Assembly: GCA_030378035.1 (NCBI GenBank)
Contig: JAUCGI010000024.1
Span: 1-43,471, forward strand
Length of the DNA stretch: 43,471 nt
Reading direction: 5' to 3'
From: Desulfobacterales bacterium HSG2
Lineage (GTDB): Bacteria; Desulfobacterota; Desulfobacteria; Desulfobacterales; 4be13
In this document: positions 1-8,102 of the stretch, one piece after another
Position numbering within the stretch: position 1 is the stretch's first letter
How the letters are laid out: every line of letters starts with the position of its first letter
Position numbers and translations under genes: made by a program
The notes under the pieces: model-generated
Told to the model about the DNA's origin: nothing
The model's database searches: none
What the model saw: only the letters and a program-made list of their open reading frames with translations

Positions 1-189
1 CAGGCCATATTAAAATGACTGACCGGTTATGCTGAAAAGTTCCTGTCCTGCAAACCGCGGAGAACTCGCGGAGGCCACGGAGTCTCCGAGGAACTCCCTT
101 CCATCCGCGTTTAAAAAGCAGCATGTCTGAAAAATCAGAAATGATTTGTCATTTTGATTTAGCCAATTCAGTTTAACAAGACGCAAACT

Positions 190-1128
190 ATGATCTACGG
201 AAAATATCAGTTTTTATGTCGCCTTAAAAATGAGGCGATTTTGCCCTATTATAAAGGATCAACATTCAGGGGCGTTTTCGGCCATGCCATGAAAAAAGTT
301 GTATGTGTCCTCAAAAGGCAGGAATGCAGCCAGTGTCTGTTAAATCAGAGATGCGTCTATACGCTGGTTTTTGAAACTTCGGATTTCACAAAACCGCCCA
401 AAGGCTCAAAAATTGCCTCGGTTCCCCATCCTTTTGTGATCGAGCCGCCCCTGATGACGCAGACGCATTTTACCGAGGGATCTTCTTTTGATTTTCATCT
501 GATCCTTTTCGGCGAGGTGAACCACAACCTTCCCTATTTCATTTACGCTTTTGATCAGATGGGAAAGCTGGGCATCGGCAGGCGGATTAACGGGAAGCGG
601 GGGCAGTTTGCATTGAAATCGGTAAAAGTGAACGGCCAGGTAATTTACTCGAATGCAGACCAGACACTGCAAACATCAGGGGATCTTGATTCGCTCGATC
701 TTTCCGGACCGGAAGATTGCCCGAAAGACACCTTTCGGCTCAGACTTGTTCTTGAAACTCCCCTTCGCTTCAAGTTCGGAAACCGTCTGATGGCCGATTT
801 GCCGTTTCATGTTCTGGTGAGGGTGATGCTGAGACGGATTTCAGCGCTTTTTAACTGCTACGGGGATGGGGAGCTGCCTTTGGATTATCAGGGACTTGTC
901 AAAAGAGCCGAAGATGTTCGGATTGTTGACAGCAGCCTTGAATGGTTTGACTGGCGGCGATATTCCCAGCGTCAGGAGCGGGGGATGCTCATGGGGGGGG
1001 TGATGGGATCCGTGACTTATGAGGGAAAGATCGGGGAATATATGCCGTTCATTGATTTCTGCACCAAAGTTCACCTGGGAAAGCAGACTTCTTTCGGTTT
1101 GGGGAAGGTCAGGTTTGAAAAAATATGA
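190..1128 (+). CDS. cas6: CRISPR pre-crRNA endoribonuclease Cas6
   Basis: This 312-aa RAMP protein probably cuts pre-crRNA within the repeat to make crRNAs for the Csm complex encoded downstream. Visible signatures are an N-terminal half with four cysteines (C39, C46, C49, C55) in the spacing of the small metal-binding insert of many Cas6 proteins, and a C-terminal glycine-rich loop (TSFGLGKVRF, about residues 299-309) that is the hallmark of the Cas6 C-terminal domain. Length is normal for the family. The ATG at 190 has only a weak ribosome binding site. It lies 2 kb upstream of cas10 on the same strand, separated by an IS607-type transposase and a decayed CRISPR-like array. The catalytic histidine cannot be assigned by eye. 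Assignment to Cas6 is secure; the exact subtype is not. Confidence 0.9.
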   Translation: MIYGKYQFLCRLKNEAILPYYKGSTFRGVFGHAMKKVVCVLKRQECSQCLLNQRCVYTLVFETSDFTKPPKGSKIASVPHPFVIEPPLMTQTHFTEGSSFDFHLILFGEVNHNLPYFIYAFDQMGKLGIGRRINGKRGQFALKSVKVNGQVIYSNADQTLQTSGDLDSLDLSGPEDCPKDTFRLRLVLETPLRFKFGNRLMADLPFHVLVRVMLRRISALFNCYGDGELPLDYQGLVKRAEDVRIVDSSLEWFDWRRYSQRQERGMLMGGVMGSVTYEGKIGEYMPFIDFCTKVHLGKQTSFGLGKVRFEKI

Positions 1129-1355
1129 CAGAATGTTATGAAAAAGCTTGACTCAGATACTTTTATAGCAGATAAAAGCGGTTTGCACCTGCCGAGACAG
1201 CATGAACCCGGAGTGAAACCCCTTTAACGGCAGGAAAATTAAGAGAGGGCTTTGCAAGTCCTCAGACGGCATGTTGCTGAACGCGGACATAAAGGTGCTT
1301 TCAGCATCATCAGAAAAGCAGTCCCGGAATGTAATTTCAGAAAATTAAAGGACGG

Positions 1356-1475
1356 GACAGAGGACCATAAGTGTAAAATCTCTTTATCTTGCTCTTGCTC
1401 TTTATCAGGATAAAGATAAAGAGCAAGAGCAAGAGCAAGATTAAGCCCTAAGTTTACACTTATGGACAGAGGACC
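1356..1475. repeat. Palindromic short-repeat element flanked by an 11-bp direct repeat
   Basis: An inverted repeat runs from ATAAGTGTAAA (1367-1377) to TTTACACTTAT (1453-1463). Between the ends are GCAAGA/TCTTGC-type hexamers in opposite orientations (about 1378-1441), so the whole element can fold into one long hairpin. The 11-mer GACAGAGGACC is present directly on both sides (1356-1366 and 1465-1475), which looks like a target-site duplication. The rest of the interval 1129-1669 shows no gene that I can support. Confidence 0.7.
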
Positions 1476-1669
1476 GGTTCATTCCACATTGCAAACGAAA
1501 GACTTGTCAATGAAATTTGGACCTCAAAGATGCCCAACAGATGAGCGCGATCCGGAAAGGCTCAGGCTCAGTGAGGGTATGGATTCTTGATTTGTTTTTT
1601 ATATAATTTTATATAAAAAAATATAAAGACATATTGATTTTTTGTGATGAAGTGATTATTATATTCGAT

Positions 1670-2386
1670 ATGAAATTATCACAGTGGGCAAAAAAACAGG
1701 GTATCTCTTATCAGACAGCATGGAATCTTTTTAAAAAAAAGATGATTCCGAAAGCTTATCAGCTTCCGACAGGAACGATTATTATCCCTGATGAGGAAGT
1801 AAAATCCGAACATGTTGTCTGTTATGCGCGTGTTTCACAAGACAAAGAAAATCTTGAAACTCAGGCGGATCGTCTTGTCTCTTATTGTAACGCCAAAGGA
1901 TACATGGTAAGGCAGGTTGTAAAAGAATGTGCTTCCGGTCTGGATGACAAACGTCCGGAGTTTGCAAAACTCCTGAATGATTCACGCATAACAAAAATTG
2001 TTGCCGAACATCAGGACAGACTGACACGGTTCGGCTTTAATTATTTAAAAATTCTGCTGAAAAACCAAAGTTGCGAAATAGAGATAACAAACGGAACTTC
2101 CGATGACAGAGAAGACCTGATGCGGGATTTTGTTTCGGTTGTGACATCTTTCTGTTCCCGCTTGTACGGTCCGGAAAGATGTGAGAGGAAAACCGAAAAA
2201 ATAATCAGAGAACTGAGTGAAAATGACACGCGGGACAACAATGCCGAAAAAATAATCAGAGAACTGCGTGAAAATGACACGCGGGACAACAATACCGAAA
2301 AAATAATCAGGGAACCGAGTGAAAATGACACGCGGGACAATAATGTCAACTATGCAAATACCGGCAAACCCGAACAGATTTACTGA
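1670..2386 (+). CDS. tnpA: IS607-family serine transposase (TnpA), orphan
   Basis: This 238-aa protein begins with a MerR-like helix-turn-helix (about residues 1-45) followed by a serine-recombinase catalytic domain with the YARVS motif (catalytic Ser56) and a downstream DRLTR segment. This is the order seen in IS607 TnpA, which uses a serine nucleophile to move IS607 elements. No TnpB follows, so the element is solitary. An in-frame ATG 12 codons upstream (1634) exists, but the HTH begins at the ATG chosen here. The last third is odd: three near-identical 17-residue repeats (TEKIIRELSENDTRDNN type) replace the usual C-terminus. AT-rich stretches at about 1597-1627 and 2563-2587 may mark the ends. 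Insertion between cas6 and cas10 suggests it split the CRISPR-cas locus. Confidence 0.85.
   Translation: MKLSQWAKKQGISYQTAWNLFKKKMIPKAYQLPTGTIIIPDEEVKSEHVVCYARVSQDKENLETQADRLVSYCNAKGYMVRQVVKECASGLDDKRPEFAKLLNDSRITKIVAEHQDRLTRFGFNYLKILLKNQSCEIEITNGTSDDREDLMRDFVSVVTSFCSRLYGPERCERKTEKIIRELSENDTRDNNAEKIIRELRENDTRDNNTEKIIREPSENDTRDNNVNYANTGKPEQIY
2193..2345 (+). repeat. Three tandem 51-bp repeats inside tnpA
   Basis: Three in-frame 51-bp units encode the 17-residue repeats at the C-terminus of the IS607 TnpA. Units differ by a few bases only (RELS, RELR and REPS variants), so the expansion is fairly recent. Confidence 0.85.
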
Positions 2387-2467
2387 TTATTTACGGATAA
2401 CATAATCTCCGGCAAATTCGTGAAAGAGACAAAACGGCCTGATATAAGGCGAAAAGGGCTGTCTTGT

Positions 2468-2533
2468 GTAAGAATAACATTCTGGCAGAGCAGATATCCT
2501 TAAAATGACTGCCAAATACCGTTATTCTCTTAC
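2468..2533. repeat. Imperfect inverted repeat after tnpA
   Basis: GTAAGAATAAC at 2468-2478 is matched in inverse orientation at 2521-2533 with a 2-nt bulge, and inner TCTGGCAG/CTGCCA segments can also pair. There is no T-tract, so it is not a clear terminator. It could be the end of the transposon or a transcript hairpin. Confidence 0.45.
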
Positions 2534-2601
2534 GAGCTGTAGTCCGTAAGACTTCAAAATCTCATTTTATATTTTTATATATTCTGAGCAGCTATTGACG
2601 C

Positions 2602-3036
2602 GTTGACCTGACATACAAATAAAGGGATTGCGACCTCCAGCAGGCTTTCATCTTGGACATATCAAGAATGTTGTTGACCTGACCTGACCTGATTCAGAAG
2701 GGATTGTGATTTTATTTGTCGCAGATTAGAGAGATTTCCAAGTTCTGTAGGGATTGGGAATTCTGACCTGACCAGAGGGGATTGTGATTTTGCCATTTCT
2801 CTTGTTGCGATGTCGTCAATGGTTTTGATGATCTTCCGGGACTGAATGTTGCTGACCTGATCTGAAGGGATTGCGACTTTACCAGGGATTGGGAGGGATC
2901 ACTCACTTCTATCATCTGTCGAGACACTGACCTGATTTAAAGGGATTGTGACAATAAACTTTTACCCTATACATTTCCGCTTCCGTCATAGGCTATTCAG
3001 TCGGAAATATTGACCTGATGAAAAGGGCTTGAAGAC
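2602..3036 (+). CRISPR. Degenerate CRISPR-like array directly upstream of cas10
   Basis: Six imperfect repeats share a core of TGACCTGAT, a short variable stretch, then AAGGGATTGYGAC. They lie at about 2602-2633, 2673-2710, 2762-2788, 2851-2877, 2926-2952 and 3009-3036. The unique sequences between them are about 39, 51, 62, 48 and 56 nt. The 3' end ATTGYGAC resembles the 8-nt tag that type III crRNAs carry, so the array would read in the same direction as cas10. Repeat 2 has an internal GACCT triplication. Extra half-repeats (AGGGATTGGGA) occur near 2749 and 2883. Repeat divergence and uneven spacers mean it is a decayed array, or possibly a non-CRISPR interspersed repeat. The position between cas6 and cas10 favours CRISPR. 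Confidence 0.6.
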
Positions 3037-3136
3037 AGAAAAGAGGTTTTTTTCAAAAAAAAACCGGTTTCTTAAAATTTAACCTCCGTTTCCTCAGCCA
3101 TCTGAAGAACGGGGAACTTTATCGGGATCGCTGCTT

Positions 3137-5539
3137 ATGGACAGAGAACTGAAAAATTTGGTTCTGAGCACACTGCTGCATGACATTGGCAAATTTGCAT
3201 GGCGGGCAGATCGGCCCTTTTCAAAAGGAACGGAGTCCGGTCGTTATCGCCATGTCCTTTACACCGACCATTTTATAAAAAAAGACCTGCCGCTTCCGGC
3301 AGAATGGGAGGAATTTCGTCCCGAAATCGCCGGAATCGCCTCCGCCCACCACCGACCGGATAAAGACAGCCGTCCTGAAATGTGTCTGATGATAGCCGAC
3401 CGTCTCAGTTCAGGCGCGGACAGCGCCGGTTATGAAGAATCCGGAGCGGGTCGGGAAAGGGGGCGTCTTGTTTCCGTTTTTGACGAAATAGAACTTGTCA
3501 GCCACCGTTTCACGTCTCCGGGCAAATATTTCCATAATCTGTTTCCCTCAGAGCCGGGCAGTGACGGGATGTTCCCCCGCGGCGGCAAGCTGAAGGGGCA
3601 GGCTCGGGATTATGAATCGCTGTTCAGCCGGTTCCTGTCGGAACTGGGAAAATTAAAGGACGCCGCGGTTCCCTTCTATATGGAAAGCCTGATATCCCTT
3701 TTGGAAAAATATACCTGGTGCATCCCGTCGAGCACCTCTGAAACGCTGCCGGATGTCTCTCTTTTTGATCATGCCCTCAGCGCGGCCGGTATTTCCCAGG
3801 CGTTATATCTCTGGCACCGTCATCAGGACACGGTTCCCCGATGGGATGATGAGGATGCCAAGTTTGTCATCCTGGCCGGGGAACTTTCCGGTATTCAGGA
3901 CTATGTTTTCAGCATCCGTGAAAACAGCGACCCGGGACTTTCAAATATCTTTCGGGCCAGGTCCTTCTTTGTCCAGGCGGTGACAAAATCCGTGCTGATT
4001 GAGATACAGCGCAGGCTCGGTCTCTTTTCCGTGTGTCAGATGGCGAATTCGGGTAGCAGGTTTATCCTCCTCCTCCCACGGACCCCGGTGTTCATGGAAC
4101 ATCTTGACGATTTGGAGGAAAGTGTTCAGATGTGGTTCCGCAAAAGATTCAAGGGCGTGCTGACCATGAATCTTTCCTGGTCCGTTCAGTTGAAACATGA
4201 AGATTTCTGTCTGAAAAACTTCGGATCGGAAATTGACGCGGTAAACGAGGCTCTCGAGGCGTCCAAATATCACAAATTACGGAAAACCTTTGCCCAAAGC
4301 GGTCCTGTCATTGAAGAAGATTATGATGAAAGCGAGGGCGGGAACTGTTCCCTCTGCGGCCTTCATTCAGTGGCCGAACCCGACATCCCGGAGCCGGTCT
4401 GCTCGGATTGCGGCGACCAGATATCCTACATCGGAACGCGCCTGCCCCGAACGGATTATCTGATTTACAAGGCCGACGGAAACATCCCTCTGTTCGGTGA
4501 CATCCGGCTGACGCTTTCAGAGGTGCCGCCTTCGGATCCGAGCGACGTTTTTCATGTGGAAACGCTGAAGGATATCGGAACTTTCAGCAAATCCAGAATG
4601 ACGAAGCATTTGCCCCAACTGACAAAGAAGGAACTGGGGGACAGAAGATGGATGAATCTTTTCAGGGAGGAGGGTCGGGAGCTCGGTCCGGATCAGCCCA
4701 AGACCTTCACGATGATTGCCCACAAAGCGAAAAAAGAGAGCAGAGACAGACTCCGGGGCAGAAGTCTTCTGGCCTTTTTCAAAGCGGATGTGGATAACCT
4801 GGGTCTTATTTTCAGCATGGGCCTGGAAGAGCGGCTATCCGCTGCGCGCTTCAGTTCCCTCTCACGAATGCTGAACCTTTTTTTCTCGGAATACCTTGTG
4901 GAACTGCTTAAAAAAGAGTTCCCGGATATCTATGTTGTTTTTGCGGGCGGTGACGATTTGTTCCTGATCGGGCCGTGGCGGCAGACGATTCAGTTCTCTC
5001 TCATGCTCAGAAAGAAGTTTTCACATTTCTGCGCCCGGAATCCTGACATCACACTCTCTGCCGGCATTCTGATCGCCAAACCGGGACTTCCCATAAAAAG
5101 AGCGTCCGCGCTGGTTGAAGAGAATCTGAAAGAAGCGAAGAAGGTTCACGGACCGGATCGCATAAAAAATTCGGTCAGCTTCCTGGGAAACACGCTTTCA
5201 TGGGAAAAACTCGAAGAACTTATGAATATCGGGAATCAGTTTGACAAGGCGGTGGAGGAAAAAGCAAGAACAAATTTTTCCACTGCATTCCTGTATCGCC
5301 TTTTGGCATATTACAAAATGTATTGGAAATTTGCTCACGAAAAGAAGATCAGCTTCGGCCGATATCTTGCACTGGCCCATTACGACATCGGAAGAAATAT
5401 CCGGACAAGCAAAAAACACAATCAGCCTGAACTCGATATGCTGTATCAGATTTTTGCCGTCGGCCCCTCAGGACGGGGCGCCGAGCTTGATATGCTGAAT
5501 ATTCCGCTTTTTTATGCAATAAACCTGAACAGAGAATAG
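3137..5539 (+). CDS. csm1: Type III-A CRISPR large subunit Cas10/Csm1
   Basis: This 800-aa protein is the signature subunit of the Csm complex. On target RNA binding it cleaves ssDNA with its HD domain and makes cyclic oligoadenylates with its Palm domain. The sequence shows an N-terminal HD motif (LLHDIGKF, H15-D16). A first Palm-like domain follows (near residues 245-265, GELSGIQDYVF), then a zinc finger with C404, C407, C422 and C425. The second Palm domain carries an intact GGDD (residues 604-607). Both catalytic centres therefore look functional. Length is typical for Csm1. It is the first gene of a csm1-2-3-4-5 run on the plus strand. No Csm6, Can1 or other CARF protein is encoded nearby, so any cyclic-oligoadenylate effector must lie elsewhere. 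Confidence 0.96.
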   Translation: MDRELKNLVLSTLLHDIGKFAWRADRPFSKGTESGRYRHVLYTDHFIKKDLPLPAEWEEFRPEIAGIASAHHRPDKDSRPEMCLMIADRLSSGADSAGYEESGAGRERGRLVSVFDEIELVSHRFTSPGKYFHNLFPSEPGSDGMFPRGGKLKGQARDYESLFSRFLSELGKLKDAAVPFYMESLISLLEKYTWCIPSSTSETLPDVSLFDHALSAAGISQALYLWHRHQDTVPRWDDEDAKFVILAGELSGIQDYVFSIRENSDPGLSNIFRARSFFVQAVTKSVLIEIQRRLGLFSVCQMANSGSRFILLLPRTPVFMEHLDDLEESVQMWFRKRFKGVLTMNLSWSVQLKHEDFCLKNFGSEIDAVNEALEASKYHKLRKTFAQSGPVIEEDYDESEGGNCSLCGLHSVAEPDIPEPVCSDCGDQISYIGTRLPRTDYLIYKADGNIPLFGDIRLTLSEVPPSDPSDVFHVETLKDIGTFSKSRMTKHLPQLTKKELGDRRWMNLFREEGRELGPDQPKTFTMIAHKAKKESRDRLRGRSLLAFFKADVDNLGLIFSMGLEERLSAARFSSLSRMLNLFFSEYLVELLKKEFPDIYVVFAGGDDLFLIGPWRQTIQFSLMLRKKFSHFCARNPDITLSAGILIAKPGLPIKRASALVEENLKEAKKVHGPDRIKNSVSFLGNTLSWEKLEELMNIGNQFDKAVEEKARTNFSTAFLYRLLAYYKMYWKFAHEKKISFGRYLALAHYDIGRNIRTSKKHNQPELDMLYQIFAVGPSGRGAELDMLNIPLFYAINLNRE

Positions 5540-5543
5540 AATC

Positions 5544-5616
5544 GGTTGACGGTTGACAGTTGACAGTTGACAGTTGCGACAGACAACTGTCAACCGTCAA
5601 CCGTCAACCGTCAACC
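5544..5616. repeat. Heptamer palindrome between csm1 and csm2
   Basis: GTTGACA/GTTGACG heptamers are repeated on the left arm (5544-5575), and their complements (CAACTGT/CAACCGT) on the right arm (5582-5616), so the csm1-csm2 spacer folds into a strong hairpin. It separates two genes of one operon that normally abut. Confidence 0.85.
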
Positions 5617-5636
5617 GAACAAACAAAGGGGGCTTT

Positions 5637-6047
5637 ATGAATTATTTTGATTCGTCAGGGACCATTCGCACAGAGCTTCTTGACAAGGAAGCCCGGCAAG
5701 TGGCCGATGGTTTTGTTGAAAGAAATCCCAGGAATCCGGGCAGACTGATTGCAAAGAAATCCCTGTCTTCTGCCCAGTTAAGACGTTTTTTTAACGAATT
5801 CAGACAATTGGAAAAAAAGGTGAAGGCGACAGGATTTGACAAAGTCAAACCTCTGATTAAAATGGTCAAATCAAAAGCCAGTTATGCGGGAAATCCTTCC
5901 AATCCTAAGATACCGAGACCTTTTAAAGAGTTTCTGATCAGCAATGTCGATGCAATCGATACGGAAAGAGACTTTGAGGCATTTATGCTCCATTTCGAGG
6001 CGGTCGTGGGTTTTTTCTACGGGATTGAGGGCGTTAGCAATAATTAG
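5637..6047 (+). CDS. csm2: Type III-A CRISPR small subunit Csm2
   Basis: This 136-aa, basic, helical protein is the small (Cas11-like) subunit that lines the Csm filament. The segment around residues 30-110 (aligned charged helices, ending in a region with HFEAVVGFFYG) matches the usual Csm2 pattern. The reading frame is open upstream through the heptamer repeat to 5574, but the ATG at 5637 follows an AAAGGGGG ribosome binding site and begins at the conserved N-terminus, so I chose it. The upstream in-frame codons are repeat sequence. Length fits the family (about 120-150 aa). Position between csm1 and csm3 supports the call. Confidence 0.88.
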   Translation: MNYFDSSGTIRTELLDKEARQVADGFVERNPRNPGRLIAKKSLSSAQLRRFFNEFRQLEKKVKATGFDKVKPLIKMVKSKASYAGNPSNPKIPRPFKEFLISNVDAIDTERDFEAFMLHFEAVVGFFYGIEGVSNN

Positions 6048-6188
6048 TTAGTGGTCAGTGGTCAGTGGTCAGTGGTCAGTGGTCAGTGGTCAGTGGTCAG
6101 TTGCAACGGACAACTAACGACGACGGACAACGGACAATTAACAACGGACAACTAACAACGGACAACTAACAACGGACAACAGACTAAC
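6048..6188. repeat. Heptamer repeat array between csm2 and csm3
   Basis: About eight GTCAGTG heptamers (6053-6102) are followed by many ACAACGGACAACTAA-type units. The two halves are partly complementary through CAGTTG/CAACGG, giving an imperfect hairpin. It ends just before the strong AAAGGAGA ribosome binding site of csm3. Confidence 0.85.
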
Positions 6189-6204
6189 AACAAAAGGAGA
6201 CACG

Positions 6205-6912
6205 ATGAAACTGGAAAGGGTTAGAACCATTAAGGGACAGATTCGGGTGATAACAGGACTCCATATCGGGGCATCCAATGAAAATATTGAAATCGGCGGG
6301 TTGGACAATCCCATCATCAAGGATCCGCTGCCGGGGAGCAACGCGCCTTATATTCCGGGGTCTTCCCTGAAAGGGAAATTCCGTTCCCTGATAGAGATCA
6401 AGGAGGGCAGATTTGTCAAAGACGGAAGGCTTAAAGGGAATCCCTGTGACTGTGGCAAGAGAGAGTGTCCGGTCTGCGCGGTCTTCGGCACTTCCGCGGC
6501 CAATCGTCCTGAAAATCTGGGGCCTACCCGTATTGTGGTCAGGGACGCGCATCTTTCCAAAAAAAGAGTTGAGGATGCAACCATATCATGGAAAGAGCGT
6601 TTTGAAAAGGGCGATCTTCCCATGGAAGTCAAATATGAAAATGCCATTAACCGGATTACCGGCGTCGCCAACCCGAGACCTCTGGAGCGTGTGCCAGCAG
6701 GCGTGGAATTTGATTTCAACATCGCGTTCAAGGTCTTTGAAAATGATCCCGAATCTTATTTTGCAACGCTGCTGAAAGCCATGCGTCTTTTGGAAATGGA
6801 TGCCTTGGGCGGTGCGGGGTCACGCGGATGCGGACAGATACAGTTTGTTAATATTACCATTGATGGCGAACAGAAGCCGGAAAACTTTCTGGAATCCGTA
6901 GAATTAAATTGA
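6205..6912 (+). CDS. csm3: Type III-A RAMP protein Csm3 (target RNA backbone nuclease)
   Basis: This 235-aa Cas7-type RAMP forms the helical backbone of the Csm complex and cuts target RNA every 6 nt. The conserved catalytic aspartate is present in the loop IGGLDNP (D34). The glycine-rich motif YIPGSSLKGKFRS follows at about residues 50-62, and a CDCGKRECPVCAVFG segment carries the usual cysteine cluster. The C-terminal GGAGSRGCGQI loop is also typical. The start has a good AAAGGAGA ribosome binding site. Length is normal. It appears fully functional. Confidence 0.95.
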   Translation: MKLERVRTIKGQIRVITGLHIGASNENIEIGGLDNPIIKDPLPGSNAPYIPGSSLKGKFRSLIEIKEGRFVKDGRLKGNPCDCGKRECPVCAVFGTSAANRPENLGPTRIVVRDAHLSKKRVEDATISWKERFEKGDLPMEVKYENAINRITGVANPRPLERVPAGVEFDFNIAFKVFENDPESYFATLLKAMRLLEMDALGGAGSRGCGQIQFVNITIDGEQKPENFLESVELN

Positions 6913-6979
6913 AAATCGAATTTGAAAATTTACGGTATTCAGTATTCAATATTTAATTTTCAATAACATGGGGCTTTAA

Positions 6980-7975
6980 ATGCTTTATCGATACAAGATC
7001 ACACCCGGTTCCCCCCTGATTACCCCGCTCATGTCGGATACTTTTTTCGGTCATTTCTGCTGGGCGGTTTTGTACCATCAGGGAGAGGATTATCTCTCCG
7101 ATCTGCTGGATTCATACAACAGTGGAAACCCCGCGCCGGTTCTTTTCTCCTCAGCCTTTTTTTCGGGGTATCTGCCCCGACCTGCCATGCCGCGTCTGAA
7201 CATGGAGAAAACTAGGGAATTTGTCCGAAAACATTTCGGAAAAGATAAAAAGAACTTTTTTGAAGGCATGTCAAAGATCAGACAGTGGGATAATCGTCAG
7301 TTTATCCCGGTAAAACAATGGCTGAATCTGAAAGACAATTATTCGGAAGAGAAGTTGTACGAGGAATTCATAACGGAAACCCCCGGTGATGACAAGGTCT
7401 GCGAAATTGAGGTGGGTGTTGCAAAGCTGGTTGACAGAATCAGCGGGACCGTTCCTGACAAAAGCGCCGGCCCGTTTTACAAGGAAAAAACTTGGTATCA
7501 TGACGGCATCGGATTTGATCTTTATGTTGAAATCAATGATGAGGAGATGAACACGCTTGCCCGATGGTTCCTGACCGAATATCTTCCTGAAAACGGCTTC
7601 GGGGCTGACAAATCCACAGGTATGGGCAGCCTTTCAATCGTCTGTGACGAGGCATTTGACCCGGAATGCTTTTCCGTGGCAGTGCCCAACGCCCGCGTGT
7701 CGCTTTCACTGACCTCTTTCCAGGCCATGGAAACATACAGCGCCTCTTACCGGCTGATAACCAAGTTCGGAAAACTCGGAGGAGACTTCGCGTTTACCGG
7801 TCCTGACGGAGGCAGTCCCAGACCATTTAAAAAACCTGTTCTGATGTATGAACCCGGGGCCGTGTTTTTCTGTGCAGACAGCCTCAGCGACCGGCCGCTT
7901 TTGAAAAACATTCATTCTGACAAGCGCATTCGTCATTGCGGAATTCCCATAACATTGCCATTTGTAGTCAGTTGA
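6980..7975 (+). CDS. csm4: Type III-A RAMP protein Csm4
   Basis: This 331-aa Cas5-type RAMP caps the crRNA 5' tag and contacts Csm1. Recognisable features are the N-terminal ITPGSPLITPLMSDTFFGHFCW motif region (residues 7-28), a central GFGADKSTGMGSL glycine-rich loop, and a C-terminal YRLITKFGKLGG segment. The ATG follows GGGGCT at a good distance. The last codons (VVS) and the stop are contributed by the first unit of the downstream heptamer array, a sign that the repeat has grown into the gene end. The 67-bp gap after csm3 is AT-rich and not a clear array. Confidence 0.92.
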   Translation: MLYRYKITPGSPLITPLMSDTFFGHFCWAVLYHQGEDYLSDLLDSYNSGNPAPVLFSSAFFSGYLPRPAMPRLNMEKTREFVRKHFGKDKKNFFEGMSKIRQWDNRQFIPVKQWLNLKDNYSEEKLYEEFITETPGDDKVCEIEVGVAKLVDRISGTVPDKSAGPFYKEKTWYHDGIGFDLYVEINDEEMNTLARWFLTEYLPENGFGADKSTGMGSLSIVCDEAFDPECFSVAVPNARVSLSLTSFQAMETYSASYRLITKFGKLGGDFAFTGPDGGSPRPFKKPVLMYEPGAVFFCADSLSDRPLLKNIHSDKRIRHCGIPITLPFVVS

Positions 7976-8092
7976 CGGTTGCCAGTTGACGGTTGACGGT
8001 TGCCAGTTGACAGTTGAAACGGACAACCGCCAACTGTCAACCGTCAACCGCCAACTGTCAACCGTCAACCGTCAACCGTCAACTGACAACCC
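7968..8092. repeat. Heptamer palindrome between csm4 and csm5
   Basis: GTTGACG, GTTGCCA and GTTGACA heptamers on the left (7971-8018) face their complements CAACTGT, CAACCGT and CAACCGC on the right (8024-8090). The unit is the same as in the csm1-csm2 spacer. The array begins inside the csm4 stop region and ends 10 bp before csm5. Confidence 0.85.
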
Positions 8093-8102
8093 AGGAGATA
8101 TT

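Noticed and set aside
7986..8102. N-terminal extension of Csm5 by 39 residues
   Set aside because: It reads through the heptamer array; the ATG at 8103 has a good ribosome binding site and starts the conserved domain.
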